In this document: positions 1 through 6,576 of the stretch, piece after piece | Layout of the letters: every line of letters begins with the position of its first letter | Position numbering within the stretch: the stretch's first letter is position 1 | Assembly (NCBI GenBank): GCA_965203345.1 | Contig: CBDBCK010000010.1 | Span: forward strand, 1-32,055 | From: CBDBCK01 sp965203345 | GTDB lineage: Bacteria > Chloroflexota > Dehalococcoidia > Lucifugimonadales > Lucifugimonadaceae | Length of the DNA stretch: 32,055 nucleotides | Direction: 5' to 3' | The notes under the pieces: generated by a model | What the model was told of the DNA's origin: nothing | What the model saw: only the letters and a program-made list of their open reading frames with translations | The model's database searches: none | Program-made: the position numbers and the translations under genes

Positions 1-235
1 AAGCAAGTTCCAATGGTTTTTCAATGGCTTCTAGTATTAAATCATCTAAATTCGTTTTGGTTCTTCGGGTAAAGATCATGAGTGTTAAAATGACAAAGCG
101 GTAAACCAGTCGCCGCGCGAACAAAAATAACAAGAAGATCGTGAGAGCGGTCATGACCTCTCCAAGGCTGGCCCCAAATACACCGATATCCCAAACAGCT
201 AGAACTTCATCCCAAAAGTCCTCGAATGCGGTCAC
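1..235 (-). CDS. MscS-family mechanosensitive channel, N-terminal part (runs off the window)
   Basis: An open frame on the minus strand starts with GTG at 233-235 and is still open at base 1, giving the first 78 residues. The start is preceded by a strong GGAGGAGAAG ribosome site. The fragment has a short acidic N-terminus, one hydrophobic helix (about residues 28-52, with TALTIFLLFLFARRLVYR) and then RRTKTNLDDLILEAIEKPL. The pattern of a helix followed by basic residues, T.LDDLI..A...P is typical of the region before the pore helix in MscS-like channels, which release solutes from the cytoplasm when membrane tension rises. The pore and beta domain lie outside the window, so the exact subfamily cannot be given. 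It is codirectional with the Ap4A phosphorylase-like gene, 122 bp downstream of it. Confidence 0.7.
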   Translation of the reverse strand, partial: MTAFEDFWDEVLAVWDIGVFGASLGEVMTALTIFLLFLFARRLVYRFVILTLMIFTRRTKTNLDDLILEAIEKPLELA

Positions 236-357
236 TCCTTCTCCTCCCCTTCTCTGCGAATGTGGTCAGAATGACTGTAGCTTTCTGATCACGGAATCAT
301 ACCATGTATCGACAGATAAATTTCTAATCTCAGACTCTACCTTTCCCCGCATGGTAC

Positions 358-1335
358 TTAGCAAGAACTTCCAATTATAGTTGGTTTTCCTACTTCCTTC
401 AGGGCTGCCATCGGTCCACGAGTTTTCAAGATCTTTAGGTCATGGGAATTTTTGACGAAGAGGCTGCCGGCAAACCCTAGAGCATTAATAGAGATGGATT
501 CGAAAGTTTCCTTTGACCGAGGCACAAGCATCATCCATTCCCGTGTAGCCAGGAAGTTATAGGGACCAGGACGTCTCGTATTGTCTTTCGAGGCTTCCTT
601 CTTCAATCCAACCTTCTCCAGCATAGCCGTGTAGCATCTCAATGATTCCTTGGCGGCTTCTCGCGGATCAATTATCCAGTCAGAACCCACAGGAGAAATC
701 GCATATTCATAGGGTAGAGCCGTCGTTGCAACGAATCGATTTCGACATTCTGACGAAGATGACAAAACGGGTTCGATGGGAACCTTGGGTCCTCGGGAAG
801 CCAAAGGCAAGGGGACCATCTGGAGATGTTTGTACGGTTGGCTGGCCCCGGCTTCAGTCCCCGCATTATAAAATGCTAAGCCCTCAAATTCGGCCATACA
901 GATCCACAAGGCTTCGAAATCTTCAATGGTCAGGAGATTCTCCTGGTCTTCAAAGACCCGCGTGACAATGAGGATATGAGAATCCAACACGTTAAACTTG
1001 TTAAGCAGGCACACATGCGTCTGAGAAATGTTAGTGACAAATAAGTTGTTATCATATGGAAGAAATGGGTTGCGGCTTTTCGTCTCACCATTGACTTCCT
1101 GAACCTGTGCTCGTTTGGCCTCCTCTCTTTTTGCTAAATTTGAAGCGACACGAACAAGAAACCGAATGTTCCCGTCCACAATGAATTCGGACTCTGTGTG
1201 AATGGATTGGATGGCTCCACAGGCCTTGGCAAGTTTGGTTTGCTCTTGAACCCTCGACCATAATGTTCCAGGATTCAATACCATTGATTTCTTCATAAGG
1301 TTCTTGCGATGACCCATCACAGTCAACGCAAGCAT
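358..1335 (-). CDS. ATP adenylyltransferase / Ap4A phosphorylase-like protein
   Basis: A 325-residue protein related to the yeast Apa1/Apa2 type, which phosphorolyses diadenosine tetraphosphate to ATP and ADP in the cytoplasm. Supporting features are the N-terminal FLPYDNNLFV and LLNKFNVLDSHILIVT segments (about residues 91-125), the central NAGTEAGASQP stretch and the GalT/HIT-like active-site region around 165-172. The family motif is H-x-H-x-Q, with the second His as nucleophile. Here it reads YKHLQ: the nucleophile H170 and Q172 are kept, but the first His is Tyr168. Later Met codons (M7, M14) are also possible starts, since no clear ribosome site precedes any of them. The C-terminus ends in a short Cys-containing tail. 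Assignment to the family is fairly sure; activity is less sure because of the Tyr change. Confidence 0.78.
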   Translation of the reverse strand: MLALTVMGHRKNLMKKSMVLNPGTLWSRVQEQTKLAKACGAIQSIHTESEFIVDGNIRFLVRVASNLAKREEAKRAQVQEVNGETKSRNPFLPYDNNLFVTNISQTHVCLLNKFNVLDSHILIVTRVFEDQENLLTIEDFEALWICMAEFEGLAFYNAGTEAGASQPYKHLQMVPLPLASRGPKVPIEPVLSSSSECRNRFVATTALPYEYAISPVGSDWIIDPREAAKESLRCYTAMLEKVGLKKEASKDNTRRPGPYNFLATREWMMLVPRSKETFESISINALGFAGSLFVKNSHDLKILKTRGPMAALKEVGKPTIIGSSC

Positions 1336-1512
1336 AGAAGAAACACTTAAGAAAAGAAATGGTCACGAGTTTTGGAATGTTTCCCTTCCGTTCTAGCCAA
1401 AGGCTTCCTTTATGCGTGATAATACACACAATGATCAAAATACAGTCCTTTCCTGATGGACTGATGATCCAAGTAAGCTTGATCGTGTTACTCTAGGTCG
1501 GTTGATCCACCC

Positions 1513-2034
1513 ATGAGAATCTCAGACCTGCCACTCAAATGCGTTGTCCTGGCATATGCCACTCTCGCTTTATTTTTGGGAGACCACATTTCTCTGGCAT
1601 CTTCAGCCTCTAAGCCGATCAATCAAAATGCATCATCGTCTTTTCAACAGAGTTGTCCAAACAACTTGTCTCATTTAGCCACGGAATTAGAAAGACTCTT
1701 AGAAAACATTTCCTCTTCAGAGTTCAAGAAGACCATTCGACAGTCTGTTAAGGCATCTATTCCCGAAGCGATTGACCAAGCGGATGGAATTGCAGCACAA
1801 ATAAAATTTCTTAAAAAGGACCTCCTTGAGGAAGAACACATTCAACGCGAATCTGAAGAGATTGCCCGCATGGATTCTTCCTCTACCGAAGGCAACTTAA
1901 AGCCCTGTCCGGCAGGACAAGAGGGGAGTTATTGCAGTGCTGTGGAACAATATTACGTCTCTTCTGCAAGACTCTTAGTCTATCGAGGTTTTCTGCAATC
2001 ACTCCAATGTTACCAGCGAGAAGGAAGGCTCTAG
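1513..2034 (+). CDS. Putative secreted Cys-containing hypothetical protein
   Basis: A 173-residue protein of unknown function. The first ~30 residues form a basic then hydrophobic stretch (VVLAYATLALFLG) ending in ISLASSASK, which looks like a Sec signal peptide, so the protein is probably periplasmic. The mature part is polar and mostly helical, with a Glu/Lys-rich amphipathic stretch at about 75-125 that could form a short coiled coil. It has four Cys residues (CPNN near 48, CPAGQ near 132, YCSAV near 141 and LQCYQ near 166), an even number compatible with two disulphides. It is divergent from the Ap4A phosphorylase-like gene, with about 180 bp between them. No family was recognised. Confidence 0.55.
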   Translation: MRISDLPLKCVVLAYATLALFLGDHISLASSASKPINQNASSSFQQSCPNNLSHLATELERLLENISSSEFKKTIRQSVKASIPEAIDQADGIAAQIKFLKKDLLEEEHIQRESEEIARMDSSSTEGNLKPCPAGQEGSYCSAVEQYYVSSARLLVYRGFLQSLQCYQREGRL

Positions 2035-2067
2035 AGACAACGCTGGGAAGACCATAGACTGACTGAC

Positions 2068-2208
2068 ATGGGACCCTTCGCGAATCCAAACTGCAACAAC
2101 ATCCAAGTCAATGGGCTTTCTCTAGATTTTTTCGAGCCCTTCTCATTACGTCCGTATCAAAAGGCACTTCATGATAATGTCCAGAAGTTCTTGAATCTCA
2201 CGCAGTGA
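2068..2208 (+). CDS. Possible small ORF, 46 residues
   Basis: Within the 233-bp gap before the LOG-family gene, an ATG at 2068 opens a 46-residue frame ending at TGA 2206-2208. The product begins MGPFANPNCNNIQVNGLS and continues with an aromatic, polar C-terminus containing FFEPFSLRPYQ. There is no ribosome site upstream and I recognise no homologue. It may be chance, or a leftover of a longer reading frame. Confidence 0.18.
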   Translation: MGPFANPNCNNIQVNGLSLDFFEPFSLRPYQKALHDNVQKFLNLTQ

Positions 2209-2267
2209 TCCCGTTAAACGTTACTCAATTGTCCGTCGATCTTGATGTCGGCCATACATGATCCCTC

Positions 2268-2810
2268 ATGAAAGCACGTCGACTAATTGTTGAAGTCATC
2301 GGCTCATCAGAGAAGGCGTGGGAGAATGAAGCCTCCCAATTGGGGGCTTGGCTAGCTAAAATTGGTGTCCATCTGCTGACTGGTGGTGGGGATGGTGTGA
2401 TGGCGTCTGTAAGCCGCGCCTTCTACGAGACGTCAGGACGAAAAGGCCTGGTGATTGGAGTTCTCCCCGCCAGTTCGGATGACCCTTTATGTCCGCCAAA
2501 GAAAGGATATCCCAATCCATGGGTTGAGCTTCCAATTGAGACTCACTTGCCGCTGAGCGGTTCCTTAGGGACTGATCCATTCTCTCGCAACCATATCATT
2601 GTTCTTTCAGCAGACGCTCTTGTGGCCTTTCCAGGTGGTCCTGGAACACGAAGTGAAGTTGTATTAGCCCAACGATATCATCGACCGATTATCGCCTTTT
2701 TCGAAAATGAGCAAGATTTTCAGGACCTTCCGGATGAGATTCCTGTTGCCAATACATTGAGTGATATTCGGGACTTTCTGAAACATCATCGAGTTGTTGC
2801 GCATCGGTAG
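2268..2810 (+). CDS. LOG-family / TIGR00725-like Rossmann-fold nucleotide-binding protein
   Basis: A 180-residue cytoplasmic protein. Two glycine-rich motifs mark the lysine-decarboxylase-like (LOG) superfamily: LTGGGDGVM at about residues 37-45 and PGGPGTRSE at 122-130. The latter matches the family signature PGGxGTxxE, whose Glu is catalytic in cytokinin-activating phosphoribohydrolases. A further SRNHIIVLSADALVAF segment (106-121) has the conserved Arg-Asn of the group. The size and the N-terminal VEVIGSS fit the TIGR00725 subgroup better than true LOG enzymes, so a nucleotide or nucleoside-monophosphate ligand is likely but the substrate is not known. It starts at ATG 2268 with a weak ribosome site and stands alone, 81 bp before the next gene. 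Confidence 0.75.
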   Translation: MKARRLIVEVIGSSEKAWENEASQLGAWLAKIGVHLLTGGGDGVMASVSRAFYETSGRKGLVIGVLPASSDDPLCPPKKGYPNPWVELPIETHLPLSGSLGTDPFSRNHIIVLSADALVAFPGGPGTRSEVVLAQRYHRPIIAFFENEQDFQDLPDEIPVANTLSDIRDFLKHHRVVAHR

Positions 2811-2891
2811 AACCATGTAGCACACTTCCATAGCGCTGTAGACAACGGCCAAACATTTTCCAGAATTATTTCCACTCTCCATATTCATCTG

Positions 2892-3353
2892 ATGACGACT
2901 AATTCGCCGACAACCACTCATCGCCGGACTAAAAGGTTCCGCCTCATCATCATTGTCTTGATCGTAGTGGGGTTAGGCCTTGGACTCCTTCTTGTCCAAT
3001 TGACCATGTCATTGGTGGAACAACTTCAAGCGCGGGCTATTCAATCCCCAGAAAGAGTCCTGCTAAAAGAGAGTATTCTCTTTCTATTCATGTCGATGGC
3101 AGCCGGTATTCCTGTCGTGGGGATGGGTGCCTATTTGATGTATGAGGGAAATCGAATGCGAGATCCTGAGCCTATTCCCCTTCCGGGATCACGCCTGATC
3201 ATGCATACGACAGCACTCAAGGAACAACCTGACAAAAGCAGGGGAATCGTTCTTATGATTTTGGGAGCACTAGCCTTAGGAGTCGGGTTAGTTTTGCCAA
3301 TCGTGGTATGGTGGGCCATCCGATACATGGCAAATACACCTAACCTAAGCTAA
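2892..3353 (+). CDS. Small inner-membrane protein, three predicted helices, function unknown
   Basis: A 153-residue protein with a Thr/Arg-rich cytoplasmic N-terminus and a first long hydrophobic helix (about residues 18-41, rich in Ile/Val/Gly/Leu). A polar loop is followed by a second helix (about 60-83, ILFLFMSMAAGIPVVGMGAYLM). A hydrophilic stretch with PEPIPLPGSRL comes next, then a third helix (about 120-143, VLMILGALALGVGLVLPIVVWW). No catalytic or binding motif is visible. It is codirectional with the LOG-family gene upstream and may share its transcript. The coding reality is supported by length and clean hydrophobic periodicity. No family recognised. Confidence 0.55.
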   Translation: MTTNSPTTTHRRTKRFRLIIIVLIVVGLGLGLLLVQLTMSLVEQLQARAIQSPERVLLKESILFLFMSMAAGIPVVGMGAYLMYEGNRMRDPEPIPLPGSRLIMHTTALKEQPDKSRGIVLMILGALALGVGLVLPIVVWWAIRYMANTPNLS

Positions 3354-3526
3354 CAGTCTCTCCAGAATGCTCTTATAAACACCGATCTCAAGTCATGATT
3401 CCGAATACGAACGCATGATCTGTATACCATCTTGGTGCAAACCCCTCTCTCAATCCTCTCATCTGGAGTAGGACTGACGGGAGCAAAGCGTTGAGATAAA
3501 AGCACGTTCTTTCAACGGAGGCCTTC

Positions 3527-3751
3527 ATGAACGGACAAGGATAAGGAGGAAATGTTCTCGCAGCTTTATGTAGTTTGTTTATCCACGGCTTAGGTCAACT
3601 TCTTCAGGGCCGGTTGGTCATTGCCATTATCCAATTTGTGTTAGCTGCGGCTCTTTGGTTCTTCCTGTTGGGCTGGATTGTCCACCTATGGTCCATTATT
3701 GATGCCGCGAAATTTCATCCCCCTTCTTCTCAAACTTCCAACTCTACATAA
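3527..3751 (+). pseudogene. Small membrane protein gene (TM2/DUF5683-like) with one early in-frame stop
   Basis: ATG 3527-3529, preceded by CGGAGG at good spacing, opens MNGQG and then meets TAA at 3542-3544. The same frame continues without another stop to TAA 3749-3751, for 75 codons in all. The downstream part reads GGNVLAALCSLFIHGLGQL then a QGR turn, a hydrophobic helix (IAIIQFVLAAALWFFLLGW) and IVHLWSIIDAAKF. The G-L-G-Q-L..G..L.A motif and the terminal W.IIDAA are typical of small TM2/DUF5683-like membrane proteins. The only lesion is one codon, and no good alternative start lies between the stop and the conserved core. A recent nonsense mutation or a base-call error is most likely. 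This fills most of the 570-bp stretch between the flanking genes. Confidence 0.6.
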
Positions 3752-3853
3752 CAATGTCTGTGTTTTGCAGAGGTCAGATCGAAAACTGCCATCGCACCCC
3801 TGCGAAAGCCTTCATTTAAAGCCCTAAAGCTTACTTTCTCTGCACGTGCGGTC

Positions 3854-3884
3854 TTGACATTCATTATGATTAGAATTATTCTAA
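3854..3884 (+). promoter_or_regulatory. Promoter with overlapping PerR/Irr-type operator upstream of the Fur-family gene
   Basis: A -35 hexamer TTGACA lies at 3854-3859 and a -10-like TATTCT at 3877-3882, with a 17-bp spacer. Overlapping the -10 is TTAGAATTATTCTAA at 3870-3884, a perfect 7-1-7 palindrome. It matches the PerR box consensus TTANAATNATTNTAA at every defined position and also resembles the rhizobial Irr (ICE) box. It sits about 40 bp before the regulator gene, so the simplest reading is autorepression. Seen directly: the palindrome and hexamers. Inferred: that the adjacent regulator binds it. Confidence 0.78.
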
Positions 3885-3924
3885 TTCAGTAATAACTCTA
3901 AGTTAAAGGAAATAGGGTGCCTCA

Positions 3925-4338
3925 GTGATGGATGCTAAGGGTATAAGTAAAAAGCTGGAAGCTTCAGGGGTTCAACCAACAGCCCAGCGTATTGCCATCT
4001 TTCAGTATGTGCTGTGTGAGGCAGATCATCCGACGGCTGAGCAAGTCAAGGCATGGGCTGACCACAACTTTCCCAAACTCAGTTTGGCCACGGTGTATAA
4101 TACCTTGAAGGTCCTAGTGGAAGCTAAGCTGTTAAAAGAATTTAAATTACCCCACTCATCCAAAGTTGTTTATGATTGTAACGTGGGAAAGCATTACCAC
4201 TTTTTGGATGAGGATACAGGCCGTTTATTCGATATTGACCCGGAGCTGATCAAATTGAAATCCAGATTAAAGAAGGATTTTCAAGTGAATGATGTACACA
4301 TTCTGCTACAGGGAAGGAAGCGAGTTAAGAAATCATAA
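3925..4338 (+). CDS. Fur-superfamily metalloregulator, PerR/Irr-like
   Basis: A 137-residue regulator with GTG 3925 or ATG 3928 as the start. Residues 1-70 form the winged helix: GVQPTAQRIAIFQYVL, HPTAEQV, then the recognition helix region LSLATVYNTLKVLVEA, which is classical for Fur/PerR. The dimer and metal part contains HYHFLDEDTGRLFDID with His90 and His92. The usual structural-zinc CxxC pairs are absent; the only cysteines are Cys31 and Cys85, both isolated. Lack of CxxC together with an HxH followed by a D.G.L.DI segment resembles the Irr branch more than classical PerR. With the operator upstream and two peroxidase genes downstream it probably represses peroxide or haem-iron defence genes. 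Whether it senses peroxide, iron or haem cannot be told from the sequence. Confidence 0.85.
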   Translation: MMDAKGISKKLEASGVQPTAQRIAIFQYVLCEADHPTAEQVKAWADHNFPKLSLATVYNTLKVLVEAKLLKEFKLPHSSKVVYDCNVGKHYHFLDEDTGRLFDIDPELIKLKSRLKKDFQVNDVHILLQGRKRVKKS

Positions 4339-4354
4339 GTTTTCGGGTAATTGA

Positions 4355-4404
4355 TTAGAGCTATTGTAGATTAAGATTAATTCTATTTTTTATCTTCTAA
4401 AGAT
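4355..4404 (+). promoter_or_regulatory. AT-rich leader before the cytochrome c peroxidase gene with degenerate operator-like palindromes
   Basis: In the 110-bp gap between the regulator and the peroxidase gene there are two imperfect matches to the PerR-type box, at 4355-4369 and 4372-4386 (each about 9 of 12 defined positions). A perfect 5-3-5 inverted repeat, ATCTTctaAAGAT, lies at 4392-4404. These could be weak operators or a short hairpin. The ribosome site AGAGGGAGG lies just before ATG 4449. The operator reading is tentative. Confidence 0.3.
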
Positions 4405-4448
4405 TATTTCAAGGACAATGAGATCAGTCTTAAAGAGGGAGGTTTTCC

Positions 4449-5525
4449 ATGAACGAACATCACCAATTCTCGGTTAAGCACCCTAAGAAATGGTTCTTGA
4501 AAGGCTCAGTTGTCATGGGTTTGATCAGCTTGCTATTGATTGGGGTTTTACCAATTGTCTATTCCGATACGGAATATAATTTAGAGGTACCTTTGGGATT
4601 GGATGAAGACAGCCTCATCATTCCTAAAGATAACCCTCTGACCCAGGAAAAGGTCAAACTGGGGAAGCTCCTTTTTTTCGATAAACGACTTTCTCAAAAC
4701 GATAGCATCGCGTGCGGAAGTTGCCACATGCCGACATTGGCCTTCACTGATGGGCAACCCGTCTCAGCGGGTATACATCGTCAACAAGGAGGCCGAAGCG
4801 CCCCAGCCTCTATCAATAGGGTTTTCAGCTCTGCGCAATTTTGGGATGGTCGAGCCGCAACATTGGAGGAGCAATCCGTGGGGCCATTTGCGAATCCTAT
4901 TGAACATGGGTTCAAGAATCATGATGAACTGGTTGCAAAAATAAACACCATTGAGGGTTATAAGCCTCTATTCAAAAGGGCTTTTGGCACGGAAGAGATC
5001 TCGACGGCTTTGGTTGGCAAGGCCATTGCGAGCTTCCAGCGAACCATATTATCCGGTAATAGCCCCTATGACAGGTTCGACTACGGGGGAGAAGAGAACG
5101 CATTATCACCAGCAGCACAACGAGGGCTCAAGCTTTTCTTGGGCAAAGCACGATGCACACGGTGTCATTCTGGGTTTAACTTTACGGATGAGAAGTTCCA
5201 TAACCTCGGGATCGATTGGGATATGGACCATGTGGATCTTGGTCGATACCATGTTACTAAGAACCCAGAAGAAATTGGAGCCTTTAAGACCCCGACTCTC
5301 CGGGAAATCTCACGAACAGCTCCATACATGCATAACGGGCGCTTTGCTTCGTTGCGTGCCGTTGTTGACTTTTACGATCAAGGGGGTATCGCCAATCCTC
5401 ACCAAGATTCGCTGATCATTTCCCTGAGGTTAACGGAACAGGAGAAAAAAGATTTGATAGAATTTTTGCTATCTTTATCTGGTGAGGGATGGCAGATCAC
5501 CCCGCCGCAAAAATTTCCAATGTGA
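4449..5525 (+). CDS. Di-haem cytochrome c peroxidase (CcpA/MauG family)
   Basis: A 358-residue protein that reduces hydrogen peroxide to water in the periplasm with electrons from cytochrome c or a quinol-linked donor. An N-terminal signal anchor (about residues 18-38) is followed by the typical NPLT.EKVKLGKLLFFDKRLS start of the family. Haem 1 binds at CGSCH (89-93) and haem 2 at CTRCH (236-240). FWDGRA (about 131-136), the QRTI segment (197-200) and TAPYMHNG (290-297, with Met294 as likely distal ligand of the high-potential haem) are all in place, and the length is normal. A strong AGAGGGAGG ribosome site precedes ATG 4449. It is followed by the DyP peroxidase gene after 27 bp, so the two are probably co-transcribed, and the upstream regulator gene points to peroxide control. 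Confidence 0.93.
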   Translation: MNEHHQFSVKHPKKWFLKGSVVMGLISLLLIGVLPIVYSDTEYNLEVPLGLDEDSLIIPKDNPLTQEKVKLGKLLFFDKRLSQNDSIACGSCHMPTLAFTDGQPVSAGIHRQQGGRSAPASINRVFSSAQFWDGRAATLEEQSVGPFANPIEHGFKNHDELVAKINTIEGYKPLFKRAFGTEEISTALVGKAIASFQRTILSGNSPYDRFDYGGEENALSPAAQRGLKLFLGKARCTRCHSGFNFTDEKFHNLGIDWDMDHVDLGRYHVTKNPEEIGAFKTPTLREISRTAPYMHNGRFASLRAVVDFYDQGGIANPHQDSLIISLRLTEQEKKDLIEFLLSLSGEGWQITPPQKFPM

Positions 5526-5552
5526 GCCTTTGACAGATCTTAAAAAGAAAGG

Positions 5553-6464
5553 GTGAGTAGAGCTATGGGGTCAGCGCAACAAGGCATTTTTATTGAGGAA
5601 AGTACCAACTTTTACTTTCTGGAGTATGAGCTGAATCCCAACTGCCTTGCATCTGAAGTGCGAAGGGCCATTCAATCTTCAGTTCGTACCGAGGATGATG
5701 AGGGCCCTCACATCGTTGTGTCATTTGGGAAGAAAGCTTGGAGCCAATTGGGTTCATCAATGAACCCTCAAGGATTTCAACCCTTTGAGCCGATATCTGG
5801 GACCAAGGGTCATACGATTCCCTCAACTCAACGCGATATCTTTTTTTGGATACACGGCTCTCATCATGATGCAAACTTTGCCGAAACTCTCCGCATTCAA
5901 TCCTCGATGAACCCAGTAGCTGAACTGAAATTAGATCTTGCAGGTTTCCAATATTTGGATTCTCGCGACCTTATTGGATTCATTGACGGGACAGCTAACC
6001 CCAAAGGGGAAAAAGCCCGATCGGCGGCCCTCATCCCAGAAGGCCAGCCTGGGTCCAGTGGCAGTTTCGTTTTGTCCCAACAATGGGTACACAACCTCGC
6101 AGCCTTCAACAAATTTTCTCAAACCGAACAAGAACAAGTCGTGGGCAGAACAAAACCTGATAGCGTTGAGTTGGAAGGTGCGGCTATGCCGCCAACCTCA
6201 CATGTCAGCCGAACCGATTTCAAAGAAAACGGCAAGGCCCTCAAGATCTATCGGCGCAGTGCACCTTACGGCACTGTGAAGGAACATGGACTGTACTTCT
6301 TGGCATTTGCGTGTGAATTACGACGGTTTCAAGTTCTTTTGGAACGAATGTTCGGCACCTGGAGTGATGGCATCTCTGATAAACTCATCGAGTATTCGAA
6401 ACCCGTGACGAGTTCCTATTGGTTTGCGCCTTCGCAAGAAGATTTGAAGGAGATTCTATCCTGA
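5553..6464 (+). CDS. DyP-type haem peroxidase
   Basis: A 303-residue dye-decolorizing-type peroxidase with a b-type haem. The family motif GxxDG is present as GFIDG (142-146) with catalytic Asp145, followed by TANPKG. The proximal haem ligand is most likely His217 in MPPTSHVSR, and the distal Arg lies in YRRSAPYG (234-235). The C-terminal GLYFLAFACELRRFQ segment is also conserved. There is no signal peptide, so it acts in the cytoplasm or is loaded into a nanocompartment; no encapsulin gene is visible nearby. The start could be GTG 5553 or ATG 5565. It lies 27 bp after the cytochrome c peroxidase gene, forming a periplasmic-plus-cytoplasmic peroxide defence pair. Confidence 0.92.
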   Translation: MSRAMGSAQQGIFIEESTNFYFLEYELNPNCLASEVRRAIQSSVRTEDDEGPHIVVSFGKKAWSQLGSSMNPQGFQPFEPISGTKGHTIPSTQRDIFFWIHGSHHDANFAETLRIQSSMNPVAELKLDLAGFQYLDSRDLIGFIDGTANPKGEKARSAALIPEGQPGSSGSFVLSQQWVHNLAAFNKFSQTEQEQVVGRTKPDSVELEGAAMPPTSHVSRTDFKENGKALKIYRRSAPYGTVKEHGLYFLAFACELRRFQVLLERMFGTWSDGISDKLIEYSKPVTSSYWFAPSQEDLKEILS

Positions 6465-6576
6465 GTCTGCGGTTACACATTTAAACTAGATTATGCTTTC
6501 CAACTTCAACTGAGGGAGGCTTACAAGGTCAGTCACACTGGATTTGGGTAGATAGAAAACAGTCGTTCCTCTACTC

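Noticed and set aside
141..380. 79-residue plus-strand frame
   Set aside because: It runs antisense to the MscS-like start and the intergenic region and has no coding character.
4951..5415. 154-residue plus-strand frame inside the cytochrome c peroxidase gene
   Set aside because: The cytochrome c peroxidase frame carries both haem motifs; this is an out-of-frame shadow.
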